Positions 43,498 to 52,590 of a stretch of 64,000 nucleotides of DNA are shown piece by piece. Below the pieces are notes generated by a model. It had not been told where the DNA came from. It worked only from the letters and a program-made list of their open reading frames with translations, and made no database searches. Origin of the DNA: Albibacterium sp035514885 (GTDB lineage Bacteria > Bacteroidota > Bacteroidia > Sphingobacteriales > Sphingobacteriaceae). The stretch spans positions 62,001 through 126,000 of the forward strand of contig NZ_DATJCH010000010.1 in the NCBI RefSeq assembly GCF_035514885.1. Reading direction: 5' to 3'. How positions within the stretch are numbered: position 1 is the stretch's first letter; every line of letters begins with the position of its first letter. The translations under genes and the position numbers were made by a program.

Positions 43498-43521
43498 GTT
43501 TACAATCAGATGATTGTAAAC
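43498..43521. terminator. Hairpin after the PMM-like HAD gene
   Basis: GTTTACAATCA pairs with TGATTGTAAAC around a 2-nt loop, 9 bp after the HAD stop. The T-run is on the plus-strand side, so termination of the minus-strand transcript is uncertain. Confidence 0.4.
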
Positions 43522-43529
43522 TTTTTAAA

Positions 43530-44324
43530 TTAATTTGATCCTAATTTTTTATTTATATCTCGGAAGGTCGTTAGTTGACTATCGTCCATGCAGGCAATGA
43601 TGGCTTCAATAGCTCGTTTTGTTTCTGTTGGGTTTGCGATATGTATCGAAGTTACACCCATTTCTTTGGCCGGATAATCGTTTCCACCCGGAAATATAGC
43701 ATCGCCGATAAATATCATTTCTGAAAGGTCGATCTTTAGAATATCCAGAAGCTTTTTAATGCCGTAGGATTTATCAATACCTGGTTTTGTAATATCTATT
43801 GAAGTGGTACCTCCTAATCGAACAGAAAATTCAGGGATTAACGTATCCAAGATTTCTTTAATCTTCTCTCGTTTAACAAAGTTGGGATCCCATATTGTCT
43901 TTTCTTCCAAAGGTGCATGTTGCCCTAATGCGGAAAAGGTTATTTGACTTTCACGATCTTCAATTTGTTCTCCCCAGGTTTTCTTTATAATCAAATTAGA
44001 CTGGGCTAAGGCTTGTTTTAATGAGCTAAATATTTTTGCTTTCTCGTCTTTTGTAAGATCATCGGCATAAAGCTTTTTCCATTCGTTTTCATAGCCATAG
44101 AATTTGGTTCCACATGTTGGGAGGATGGTTAAATTCTTGAGATTGCTATCTTTGGGCAGTTTCTCAACAACTTGTTTTTGAAATTGCGCCCAGTCACCTC
44201 CGGAAATTACCGATACTTTCAAGATCTTTAAAAGCCCCTTTAAAAGCACAGCCATTTCCTCATCAATTGATAATTTACTTTTGGCAAGTGTTCCGTCGAG
44301 ATCGAATATAATCAGCTTCTTCAT
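43530..44324 (-). CDS. HAD-IIB phosphatase/phosphomannomutase-like protein
   Basis: The 264-residue protein has the HAD nucleophile motif FDLDGTLAKSK (7-17; Asp8), the second motif VISGG, a C2-type cap domain (about 85-190) and the fourth motif IFIGDAIFPGGNDYP. The pattern resembles the eukaryotic-type phosphomannomutase and sucrose-phosphatase branch of HAD-IIB. Substrate is probably a hexose phosphate, but mutase versus phosphatase activity cannot be decided. Its ATG overlaps the stop of the relic frame of the transaldolase/PGI pseudogene immediately upstream. Confidence 0.8.
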   Translation of the reverse strand: MKKLIIFDLDGTLAKSKLSIDEEMAVLLKGLLKILKVSVISGGDWAQFQKQVVEKLPKDSNLKNLTILPTCGTKFYGYENEWKKLYADDLTKDEKAKIFSSLKQALAQSNLIIKKTWGEQIEDRESQITFSALGQHAPLEEKTIWDPNFVKREKIKEILDTLIPEFSVRLGGTTSIDITKPGIDKSYGIKKLLDILKIDLSEMIFIGDAIFPGGNDYPAKEMGVTSIHIANPTETKRAIEAIIACMDDSQLTTFRDINKKLGSN

Positions 44325-44671
44325 TTTTTGTTATCTTTTATCATAATTACCATTTCTGCACTTGCAATAGTAACTTCCCAACGATAGAATTCACCTCCCA
44401 GATCTGATTTGTCATTCAGACCGATACGGATGATTGGATGCCCCGCCTTTTCAAGAAGATCAAGTTTTTTTCACTGATAGTATTGACTTGTTTCTTATCT
44501 ATTCTCCAGAGATAGGGATCCTGTTTAAACAATCGTTTTCAAATTGTTTGCTCTGTTAACAGCTTTGTATAGTCTTTTGGCTTCAATCATAGAGCCTTCA
44601 GTATCTCTGGCAAGATATGGAGAGACCTCTAACCTGACAAAACCATCCGTGCCTTCGGATGAATCAAATAC
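44321..44671 (-). pseudogene. Decayed bifunctional transaldolase/glucose-6-phosphate isomerase gene with large internal deletion
   Basis: Three pieces of one former gene can be read on the minus strand in the order of the tal-pgi fusion. Piece one (44671-44525) encodes DGFVRLEVSPYLARDTEGSM...EAKRLYKAVNRANN, matching transaldolase DGFVSLEVSP...EAxRLW..VxRPN, and ends in a stop. Piece two starts at 44523 (DPYLWRIDKKQVNTIS), like the later DPxLW segment. Piece three (44464-44321), in a frame shifted at a run of seven A, encodes GHPIIRIGLNDKSDLGGEFYRWEVTIA, like the isomerase GHPVIRIxL..YDLGxEFFRWE. Several hundred codons are missing. It lies between rpiB and the HAD gene in a pentose-phosphate cluster. 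Confidence 0.8.
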
Positions 44672-44713
44672 CGACAACAATTATCACAAGCGTTTTGAAA
44701 CTAATTGTGTTTT

Positions 44714-45169
44714 TCATTTCATATTTACATCTTCTATGGTGGTTATTTTAGCTAATCTTCTTTTATGACGAGGTTCATCGGTGAATCGGGCGTTTAAAAA
44801 GGCACGTATAATATCTTTGGCTAAGTCGATACCAACTACCCGTTGGCCAATGCATAGAACATTAGCATCATCATGCTCTACCGATTGATGTGCGGAATAT
44901 GTATCGTGACAAACAGCGGCCCTGATGCCTTTAAATTTATTAGCAGTTACGCTTACTCCAACCGCACTGCCACAGATCAGGATCCCTCGCTCGGCTTCTT
45001 TATTTTGCAGCGATTCTGCGACCTTTGCTGCATAATCGGGGTAGTCGTCGTCAGCTATTTCAGAATAGGCACCTAAATCGTGTATGGAGTAACCTTCTTC
45101 CTTTAGCAAGCCGGCTAAAATAGATTTGTATTCAAATCCGGCATGATCAGAACTTAAAACAACCTTCAT
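44714..45169 (-). CDS. rpiB: Ribose-5-phosphate isomerase B
   Basis: This RpiB/LacAB family enzyme of 151 residues interconverts ribose 5-phosphate and ribulose 5-phosphate. The N-terminal MKVVLSSDHAGFEYK and the ICGSAVGVSVTANKFKGIRAA loop with the catalytic cysteine are typical, although CGSAVG replaces the common CGTGIG. Its ATG overlaps the tkt stop by 4 bp, so the two are translationally coupled. Confidence 0.94.
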   Translation of the reverse strand: MKVVLSSDHAGFEYKSILAGLLKEEGYSIHDLGAYSEIADDDYPDYAAKVAESLQNKEAERGILICGSAVGVSVTANKFKGIRAAVCHDTYSAHQSVEHDDANVLCIGQRVVGIDLAKDIIRAFLNARFTDEPRHKRRLAKITTIEDVNMK

Positions 45170-47172
45170 GATTTCTTATTGTATAATTCTTTTACTTTAC
45201 TAACAACATGCTCAACTGTAAATCCATAATGCTTAAATAGGTCTTTAGCAGGAGCACTTTCTCCAAAAATAGAGATGCCAATTACAGCACCCTCTTCACC
45301 AACCCATTCTTCCCAACCTTGTGGAGAGCCAGCCTCTACTGCAAGACGTGATTTGCAATCGGGGTTGAGTACGGAATTTCGATAGGCTTCTGGTTGCTTT
45401 CTGAAAACCTCCCAGCTAGGCATGCTAACAACACGCGTATTAATGCCCTGGTTGAGAAGTTCTTTTTGAGCTTCCAGAACCAGCTGGACTTCAGAGCCTG
45501 TTGCAATTAAAATAGCATCAAGTTGCTTGTCCTGTTCTTTTGATAGAATATAAGCTCCATTTGATAATCCATTAGCGCTAGAAACTTCAGTTCTATCAAA
45601 AATGGGCAACTTTTGTCGAGTCAGCACCAGCATCGTTGGTCCTTCGGTTTTCTCTAATGCATATTTCCATGCTATCACCGCCTCGTTTGCATCGGCTGGC
45701 CGGATTACACACATATTGGGCATTGCTCTGAGAGAGGCTAATTGTTCAATGGATTGGTGAGTTGTTCCATCCTCGCCAAGTCCGATAGAATCATGCGTCA
45801 TTACATAAATGACCGGTAATTTCATGATAGAGGCCAAACGAATGGCGGGTCGGGCATAATCGGTAAAAATGAAGAACGTTGATGCATAAGGTCGAAGGCC
45901 TCCATGAAGCGCTAATCCGGAGCTTGCAGCACACATTACATGCTCCCTGATTCCCCAAGCTATGTTTCGGTTTGCATATTTCCCTTTCTCAAAGTAACCT
46001 GAACTTTTAATCATTGTTAAGGTCGAGGGCTCCAGATCTGCACTACCTCCAATTAACCAAGGAACGTTATCTGCGATTGCATTAATGAAACTGGAATTAA
46101 TTTCTCGCGTTGCTTTCGGACCGTCTTTTGGTAAATAAACCGGCAAGTTCTTATCCCAATCTGGTGATAGTTTTTGCTCTAGGCTGTTTTCTAATTGTTG
46201 ATATAGCTCGGGATATTTTGATTGGTAGCTATCACATAAGGTTTTCCATTCTTCTTCCAATTCGTTTCCTTTAGCTATCAAAGTGTTCATATGTGTTTTC
46301 ACATCATCCGGAACAAGAAACTTTGCATCTTCAGGCCATCCGTAGAATTTTTTAGTCAACTTTATTTCCTCTTCCCCTAATGGTGATCCATGTGCTTCTG
46401 GCGTATCTTGTTTATTGGGTGATCCATAACCAATATGTGTTTTTAAAATAATAATGGAGGGCTTATCTTTTACTGTTTTTGCATGTTCGTAAGCACTGGA
46501 TATTTGATCGATATTATTTCCCCCATCAGTTAATTCCTGAACATCCCAATGATAGCTTTCAAAACGTTTGGCTACATCATCCGAATAGCTGAGTGAAGTA
46601 TTTCCTTCAATAGTAATGTGGTTATTGTCATAAAGGCAAATGAGTTTTCCTAATCCTAAATGACCGGCAACAGAAGCTGCTTCATGCGAAGCTCCTTCCA
46701 TGAGGTCACCGTCGCTACAAAACACATAGGTATAATGATCAATGATCTTTTCTTCTTTATTATAGATTGCTGCAAGATGTGCCTCAGCCATTGCCATCCC
46801 AACAGCGGTCATAATTCCCTGCCCTAAAGGTCCTGTAGTAGTTTCTATCCCCGGAGTTAGTCCAAATTCCGGATGTCCGGGAGTATTACTACCCCATTGT
46901 CTGAAATTCTTTAAATCGTCAAGCGAAATATCATAACCACATAGGTGTAACATCGCATATTGAAGCATAGATGCATGGCCATTTGAAAGAATAAAACGGT
47001 CTCTATTTAACCATTTTGGATTTTTAGGGTTGAATCGAAGATGGTTCATCCATAATGCAAATGCAGCAGGAGCCAAGGCCATGGGTGTTCCCGGATGTCC
47101 GGAATTAGCTTTTTGTACTGCATCCATTGCTAAGCATCGTATCGTATCAACGCATTTTTCGTTTATATTCAT
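45166..47172 (-). CDS. tkt: Transketolase
   Basis: This thiamine-diphosphate enzyme moves two-carbon units between sugar phosphates in the pentose-phosphate pathway. The 668-residue protein carries KANSGHPGTPMALAP near residue 20, the ThDP motif CSDGDLMEGASHEAA, the transketolase signature DSIGLGEDGTTHQSIEQLA and a normal C-terminal domain. It is followed by rpiB with a 4-bp overlap and preceded by the aldolase relic. Confidence 0.97.
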   Translation of the reverse strand: MNINEKCVDTIRCLAMDAVQKANSGHPGTPMALAPAAFALWMNHLRFNPKNPKWLNRDRFILSNGHASMLQYAMLHLCGYDISLDDLKNFRQWGSNTPGHPEFGLTPGIETTTGPLGQGIMTAVGMAMAEAHLAAIYNKEEKIIDHYTYVFCSDGDLMEGASHEAASVAGHLGLGKLICLYDNNHITIEGNTSLSYSDDVAKRFESYHWDVQELTDGGNNIDQISSAYEHAKTVKDKPSIIILKTHIGYGSPNKQDTPEAHGSPLGEEEIKLTKKFYGWPEDAKFLVPDDVKTHMNTLIAKGNELEEEWKTLCDSYQSKYPELYQQLENSLEQKLSPDWDKNLPVYLPKDGPKATREINSSFINAIADNVPWLIGGSADLEPSTLTMIKSSGYFEKGKYANRNIAWGIREHVMCAASSGLALHGGLRPYASTFFIFTDYARPAIRLASIMKLPVIYVMTHDSIGLGEDGTTHQSIEQLASLRAMPNMCVIRPADANEAVIAWKYALEKTEGPTMLVLTRQKLPIFDRTEVSSANGLSNGAYILSKEQDKQLDAILIATGSEVQLVLEAQKELLNQGINTRVVSMPSWEVFRKQPEAYRNSVLNPDCKSRLAVEAGSPQGWEEWVGEEGAVIGISIFGESAPAKDLFKHYGFTVEHVVSKVKELYNKKS

Positions 47173-47214
47173 GAGATTTAATTAAGATTCGTTATTGTAA
47201 AATTACAAGTGTAA

Positions 47215-47409
47215 TTAACTATTGTTTTTATTCTTAGAATAATGACTTGCTTCAAACAATTGCTCCAGTCTATCGTAATATTCACCTCGATTTGCCATGC
47301 TATTATTGGATGCCCGTTGGAGCAATGAAATGCTTTCATCCATTGCCAGAATACCTCCATCTTTAGCAACCAGGGTCATAGCTATTTCGATTAGCTCTTT
47401 CAATTTCAT
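47215..47409 (-). pseudogene. N-terminal fragment of class I fructose-bisphosphate aldolase
   Basis: The 64-codon frame reads KELIEIAMTLVAKDGGILAMDES near residues 3-25, matching the aldolase class I opening EL...A.ALVA.GKGILAADES, followed by NSMANRGEYYDRLEQLFEA, matching the ENRRAYRELLF segment. The frame stops after a divergent tail and only 42 bp separate it from the tkt ATG, so the barrel with the Schiff-base lysine is gone. It is a relic or, less likely, an expressed mini-protein. Confidence 0.72.
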
Positions 47410-47514
47410 TGAGGATAATTAAAGCGGGGAGTCCCAATCTCCGATTTTAATTCAGGACATTTTCTTTTTATAAACAATTTATAATTTACTTTGTTTGTAA
47501 ATGCTTAGAATATC

Positions 47515-48126
47515 ATGAACATGTTATCCCCCAAAGTAATTTTTCTTGACGTTGGCGGTGTCCTTTTAAATAATGCTTGGGGACATGAGTCCAGAAAAGC
47601 AGTTTGTGAAAAATTTCATCTTAATTACGAAGAATTTGAGGTATTACATCAATTTGTGTTTAATTTGTATGAAATTGGCAAAATTACTCTGGATGAATAT
47701 ATAGAAACTACTGTTTTTAATCATCCAAGATCATTTGCCAAAGAAGAGATAAAGGAGTTTATGTTCTCTCAGTCTGTTCTGTTACCCAATATGTTACAGT
47801 GGATAATTGAATGGAAAGAAAAACATAAGATACCTGTTTTTTCACTGAATAACGAAGGAAAAGAATTGAACGATTATCGAATACATAAATTTGGATTGCA
47901 TCGCTGCTTTGATGGATTTATTTCTTCTTGCGAAGTAGGCATGCGAAAACCGGATCCGGAATTATATAAATTGGCGCGGGGTATTGTGCAATTGCAGCCA
48001 CATGAATGTGTGTATTTTGACGATCGCATCATGTTAGTTAATGCTGCTGCAAAGCATGGTATTCATAGCTTTCATCACCAAGATTTTGAATCAACTAGGA
48101 TGATTTTCGATAATTTTACAATATAA
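47515..48126 (+). CDS. HAD-superfamily hydrolase (IA, YihX-like)
   Basis: The 203-residue protein begins with FLDVGGVLL (nucleophile Asp12; the second Asp is replaced by Gly as in other DxGxV-type members such as the sugar phosphatase YihX). A helical cap (about 20-90), the FSLNNE second motif, MRKPDPELY with the lysine, and YFDDR follow. It may dephosphorylate a sugar phosphate, which fits its place upstream of gnd and zwf (14 bp before gnd), but substrate is inferred. An ATG at 47521 is an alternative start. Confidence 0.83.
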   Translation: MNMLSPKVIFLDVGGVLLNNAWGHESRKAVCEKFHLNYEEFEVLHQFVFNLYEIGKITLDEYIETTVFNHPRSFAKEEIKEFMFSQSVLLPNMLQWIIEWKEKHKIPVFSLNNEGKELNDYRIHKFGLHRCFDGFISSCEVGMRKPDPELYKLARGIVQLQPHECVYFDDRIMLVNAAAKHGIHSFHHQDFESTRMIFDNFTI

Positions 48127-48140
48127 TTACACAATGAATA

Positions 48141-49574
48141 ATGAGTAATTCGAATAGTAAAGACTATGTCTTAGGAATGATTGGTCTGGGTACGATGGGT
48201 CGAAACTTATTGCTCAATATGGCTGATCATGGATTTGCAGTATCAGGTTTTGATCTGGATCCACAAAAGGTGGCTCAATTAGAGGAAGAAGCGGATGGAA
48301 ATAATGTTAAAGGATTTTCAACTATCGTCGACTTTGTTGGAAGCCTGAAAAGTCCGAGAACGATTATGCTACTAGTACCTGCGGGAAAGATAGTTGACAG
48401 TGTTATTGAAGACCTATTGCCCTTAATTGATCAAGGGGATATTATCATCGATGGCGGGAACTCTCATTTTACAGATACCAATCGCCGGGTAGAAGATTTA
48501 GAACGTCAAGGTTTGCATTTCTTTGGAATGGGGATCTCAGGTGGTGAGGAAGGCGCCCGTCGCGGTCCAAGCATGATGCCGGGAGGGGATAAAGCTGCTT
48601 ATGAGGTAGTAAAGCCAATACTGGAAGCAATATCTGCCAAAGTTGATGGTGAGCCTTGCGTAACCTATATCGGTCCTGGTGCATCAGGCCATTTTGTAAA
48701 AATGGTGCATAATGGCATTGAATATGGAATTATGCAATTAATTGCTGAAACCTACGAAGTGTTTAAGAAAGGATTGAAGTTAGATAATGAAACAATTCAG
48801 CGAACTTTCAAAGAATGGAATGAAGGTAAATTACAATCCTATCTATTAGAAATTACAAGTGATATTTTTGCCTTTAAAGACAAAAAAACGGGTAGGTTGC
48901 TGGTTGATTTAATCAAAGATCAGGCAAAAGCAAAGGGGACCGGTAAATGGACTTCGCAAATATCCATGGACTTGACATTACCTATCACCGTAATTGATAC
49001 TGCGGTTGCTATGCGTGATTTGTCTAGATTTAAAGATTTGAGAGTACGTGCTGCTGCTGTCTATTCAAAGAAAGAACTAAACGGATTGCAATCTGAAGAC
49101 CAGCAGGCTTTTATTGCCAATCTCAAAGAAGCTTTCTATTTCAGTATGATTATTACTTACGCACAAGGTATGCATTTGTTAATGCAAGCATCTGAGGAAT
49201 ATGGCTATGGACTGGACTTGGCTAAGATTGCTAAAATCTGGCGGGGAGGATGTATTATCCGTGCTCATTTCTTAGATACCATTTATGATGCTTTTCAAGA
49301 ACATTCGGATTTACCACATTTATTGCTTGATGCTAAAGTAGAATCTCTTATTCAAGAAAGCTTATCGGATGCTCGTTCGATAATATCAAAAACAATACAA
49401 CAGGGAATCGCGGTACCAGCTTATGCTGCTGCCTTAGGCTACTTTGATACACTAAGGAGTGAATCAATGCCGGATAACCTTATACAAGCACAACGCGACT
49501 TCTTCGGCGCACATACCTATGAACTTATAGGAAGCGAAGGAAGTTATCACACTAATTGGGAAGAAAAATTATAA
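48141..49574 (+). CDS. gnd: 6-phosphogluconate dehydrogenase (decarboxylating)
   Basis: The enzyme converts 6-phosphogluconate and NADP+ to ribulose 5-phosphate, CO2 and NADPH. The 477 residues show the Rossmann motif MIGLGTMGRNLL (13-24), the signature IIDGGNSHFTDT, GISGGEEGARRGPSMMPGG, and the catalytic lysine region HFVKMVHNGIEYG. It is followed by zwf 24 bp later, giving an oxidative pentose-phosphate operon. Confidence 0.97.
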   Translation: MSNSNSKDYVLGMIGLGTMGRNLLLNMADHGFAVSGFDLDPQKVAQLEEEADGNNVKGFSTIVDFVGSLKSPRTIMLLVPAGKIVDSVIEDLLPLIDQGDIIIDGGNSHFTDTNRRVEDLERQGLHFFGMGISGGEEGARRGPSMMPGGDKAAYEVVKPILEAISAKVDGEPCVTYIGPGASGHFVKMVHNGIEYGIMQLIAETYEVFKKGLKLDNETIQRTFKEWNEGKLQSYLLEITSDIFAFKDKKTGRLLVDLIKDQAKAKGTGKWTSQISMDLTLPITVIDTAVAMRDLSRFKDLRVRAAAVYSKKELNGLQSEDQQAFIANLKEAFYFSMIITYAQGMHLLMQASEEYGYGLDLAKIAKIWRGGCIIRAHFLDTIYDAFQEHSDLPHLLLDAKVESLIQESLSDARSIISKTIQQGIAVPAYAAALGYFDTLRSESMPDNLIQAQRDFFGAHTYELIGSEGSYHTNWEEKL

Positions 49575-49598
49575 ATCGTTAAATATTAATAATAGCTC

Positions 49599-51113
49599 AT
49601 GGCTTCAAAAATTGTTCACGAACAACCTACTATTTTCATTATTTTCGGTGCAACAGGAGATTTGTCCTGGCGAAAACTCGCACCAGCACTTTACAACCTG
49701 TATTTGGATAAATTCATGCCGCATAATTTTGCAATCATTGGAAATGCAAGAGCCAAAATGACGAATGAAGAGTTTCAGGGTAAAATGCTTGAAGGAGTTA
49801 ATCAGTTTTCTAGAAATGGAAAAGCTGATAAAGCTATCTGGAAAGACTTTGCACAACACATTTCGTATCAGAGTTCTGATGTACAGGACAATGCAAGTTA
49901 TAAATCATTTGCTGATTTTATTGAAGCATTTGAATCAAAGCATAAAAGTAAAGCTCGGGTAATTTATTACCTGGCTGTAGCGCCGCGCTTTTTCCCGATT
50001 ATCGCTTCTAAACTTGCTGAAAACAATTTAGCAACAGATCCTAAAACCAGTAGGGTGGTTATAGAAAAACCATTCGGTCATGATCTTGAATCAGCCAAAT
50101 CTTTAAACGTATTATTGTCGACTTTATTCCAGGAAGAACAAATTTATCGTATCGACCATTACTTAGGAAAAGAACCTGTACAGAATATCATGGCTTTCCG
50201 CTTTGCGAATTCGATCCTGGAGCCTATCTGGAATCGCAATTACATAGAGCACGTGCAAATCTCTGTTACCGAGCAATTAGGAGTGGAGAATCGCGGAGGC
50301 TATTATGAGGGAGCTGGCGCGATGAGAGATATGATTCAAAATCACCTGTTGCAATTGCTTTGTTTGGTAGCGATGGAAACGCCTATCAACTTTGGTGCTG
50401 ATGAAATACGTAACAGAAAGGTTGACGTATTACATTCTATGAGAAAGTTTGAACCCGATGATGTTCAAAAGTATGTTGTAAGAGGGCAATACGCAAAGGG
50501 GTGGATTGAAGGAGAAGAAGTAGAAGGCTATCGTAAGGAGCAGGGTGTTGACCCTCAGTCTAATACAGAAACCTTTGCGGCCGTTAAGTTTTTTGTAGAC
50601 AACTGGCGTTGGCAAGGTGTACCATTCTATGTACGTTCCGGAAAAAGAATGCATCAGAATACATCTACAATTATTATTCAATTTAAGGATGTTCCTCATT
50701 GTGTTTTCCCTTCGGAAGTAACCGATAATTGGCAACAAAACCGATTGGTTATCAGTATTCAACCTGAAATGAGTATTCGTTTGCAGCTACAGGTTAAGAG
50801 ACCAGGGTTGGATATGGTTCTTAATACGGTTGATATGCTTTTCAATTATAAAGGAACTTATAAACATGGAGAGCCAGAAGCATACGAAACTTTATTGACT
50901 GATATTATGGAGGGGGATCAAACTTTATTTATGCGTGGCGATCAAGTTGAAGCTGCGTGGGAATTGTTGATGCCAATCCTAAATGCTTGGTCTAATCGTA
51001 AGAGTTTAAGCTTCCCGAATTATCAGTCTGGTTCTTGGGGACCAGAGCTTGCTGAGGCATTAATTGCACAAGATGGTTTCCATTGGTTTACGCTTCCTTT
51101 TGATAACGAATAA
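49599..51113 (+). CDS. zwf: Glucose-6-phosphate 1-dehydrogenase
   Basis: The enzyme oxidises glucose 6-phosphate with NADP+ to 6-phosphogluconolactone. Motifs: nucleotide fold FGATGDLSWRK (16-26), active-site RIDHYLGKE with the base histidine, and EKPFGHD. At 504 residues the length is standard. It ends in a strong terminator and pgl starts separately 248 bp downstream. Confidence 0.97.
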   Translation: MASKIVHEQPTIFIIFGATGDLSWRKLAPALYNLYLDKFMPHNFAIIGNARAKMTNEEFQGKMLEGVNQFSRNGKADKAIWKDFAQHISYQSSDVQDNASYKSFADFIEAFESKHKSKARVIYYLAVAPRFFPIIASKLAENNLATDPKTSRVVIEKPFGHDLESAKSLNVLLSTLFQEEQIYRIDHYLGKEPVQNIMAFRFANSILEPIWNRNYIEHVQISVTEQLGVENRGGYYEGAGAMRDMIQNHLLQLLCLVAMETPINFGADEIRNRKVDVLHSMRKFEPDDVQKYVVRGQYAKGWIEGEEVEGYRKEQGVDPQSNTETFAAVKFFVDNWRWQGVPFYVRSGKRMHQNTSTIIIQFKDVPHCVFPSEVTDNWQQNRLVISIQPEMSIRLQLQVKRPGLDMVLNTVDMLFNYKGTYKHGEPEAYETLLTDIMEGDQTLFMRGDQVEAAWELLMPILNAWSNRKSLSFPNYQSGSWGPELAEALIAQDGFHWFTLPFDNE

Positions 51114-51133
51114 TCATCTGTAAATTCATTATA

Positions 51134-51170
51134 ATAAAAAGGGTGGAGGTTTTAATCTCCACCCTTTTTA
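51134..51170 (+). terminator. Terminator after zwf
   Basis: A 14-bp perfect stem (core AAAAAGGGTGGAG) with an 8-nt loop ends in TTTTTA. The remainder of the gap to 51361 holds nothing I can identify. Confidence 0.85.
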
Positions 51171-51361
51171 TATCTTGCTTATTCATCTTTTCACCTGAAT
51201 TAATTGACATTATCAGGCTCTTCATTGATTCCTTTTTGATTAAAATAAAGTATCTTTAATTCTTTAACTAAGATTAATTGTTAGAGTTTGGCTATTTATA
51301 GTAATTAATGTAAGTCTTATTTAATATCTTAGATGGTTATTTAAGTCGTAAAAAATATATC

Positions 51362-52099
51362 ATGAATAAACCGAATTTTAAAGTTTTTGAAACTGTAGAT
51401 AATCTTCTTTTATCGTTAGCTGACTCATTTGTAGAGATTGGTAATGAGGCAATTGAAGATAATGGCAAATTTAATGTAGTGTTATCAGGAGGGAGTTCTC
51501 CTAAGAAGCTATACGAATTATTAGCATCTCCAGCCTATCAAAATAAACTGGATTGGAGTAAAGTAAATTTCTTTTTTGGAGATGAGCGCAATGTGCCAGC
51601 AAACGACTCTCAAAATAATGCTTTGATGGCAAGAAAAGCTATGTTTGAACCACTTCTGATTCCTGAAGCTAATATATTTGCAATTGATACTTCTTTAGAG
51701 CCTGCGAAAGCCGCTGAAGCTTATATGAAAACTATTGAAGAGCAATTTTTAAAAAAGCCTATTCAGTTCGATTTAGTATTATTAGGCTTGGGTGATGATT
51801 CGCATACCGCTTCTTTATTTCCATATACGACAGTTTTGAAGGAGAAGGAAGCCTCTGTTAAGTCAGTTTTTGTAGAGAAACTAAATACTGATCGAATTAC
51901 TTTAACAGCAGCTTTAATTAATCAGGCAAAGCGCATTGTCTTTTTAGTATACGGAGAGGGTAAAGCAGCAGCTGTTAAAACTATTTTTGGTGAAGTTCGA
52001 GATACGGAAAAATATCCTGCTCAACTTATTCGCGAAGATAATCAAACCTCCTGGTTTTTAGATAAAGACTCTGCGAGTAAAATTACTATCGAGGGTTAG
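51362..52099 (+). CDS. pgl: 6-phosphogluconolactonase
   Basis: The 245-residue protein hydrolyses 6-phosphogluconolactone to 6-phosphogluconate. It belongs to the NagB/DevB-type family: VVLSGGSSPKKLYELLAS (near 40), the FFGDERNVP segment (70-78) and LLGLGDDSHTASLFP with the catalytic aspartate and histidine. Though past a terminator, it belongs functionally with zwf and gnd. Confidence 0.93.
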   Translation: MNKPNFKVFETVDNLLLSLADSFVEIGNEAIEDNGKFNVVLSGGSSPKKLYELLASPAYQNKLDWSKVNFFFGDERNVPANDSQNNALMARKAMFEPLLIPEANIFAIDTSLEPAKAAEAYMKTIEEQFLKKPIQFDLVLLGLGDDSHTASLFPYTTVLKEKEASVKSVFVEKLNTDRITLTAALINQAKRIVFLVYGEGKAAAVKTIFGEVRDTEKYPAQLIREDNQTSWFLDKDSASKITIEG

Positions 52100-52109
52100 G
52101 AATAAGTTT

Positions 52110-52478
52110 TTATTCGCGTTTGTTAGAGACGTAAAGATCTTTCAAGTAGCTTTTAAGAACGAGAGCGTCATTGTGTTTTTCATCTTTTGCACCATAAAGA
52201 AGAGTAACAGGATGTTTTTTAATTTGCTCTATCAATTGCGACACTTGTTCCTTGTTTTTTTGAAGTTCAGAAAAGTAACGTTTTTTAAATTCGTCCCATT
52301 TATCGGGATCATGTCCAAACCATTTACGAAGATGGGTGCTTGGCGCTATGTCTTTTAGCCATAAGTCAGCACCTACTTTTTCCTTTGTTAACCCCCTGGG
52401 CCATAGTCGGTCTACCAATATACGTACACCATCTTCTTTGTCAGGTTTCTCGTAGACCCTTTTGATTTTAACGGTCAT
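52110..52478 (-). CDS. DUF488 family protein (YeaO-like)
   Basis: The 122-residue protein matches DUF488: IKRVYEKP...GVRILVDRLWPRGLTKEK, WLKDIAPSTHLRKWFGHDPDKW, FKKRYFSEL and TLLYGAKDEKHNDA. The family is widespread and has no established function. It is convergent with pgl with a gap of 10 bp. Confidence 0.9.
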   Translation of the reverse strand: MTVKIKRVYEKPDKEDGVRILVDRLWPRGLTKEKVGADLWLKDIAPSTHLRKWFGHDPDKWDEFKKRYFSELQKNKEQVSQLIEQIKKHPVTLLYGAKDEKHNDALVLKSYLKDLYVSNKRE

Positions 52479-52590
52479 TCCATTTGATATTTCTTAAGTA
52501 ACAAGTTAATAAATATTTTGTTTACAGACCTGCTTTATTCTCCTATAAAGAAATACCCGACTCGAAAGAGAGGTTTTCTCTAATGTGAAA

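Noticed and set aside
44544..44768. 74-codon frame on the plus strand
   Set aside because: It is antisense to the transaldolase relic and the 3' end of rpiB, with no recognisable protein features.
47178..47369. 63-codon minus-strand frame beside the aldolase relic
   Set aside because: It is an out-of-frame reading of the same DNA as the recognisable aldolase fragment.
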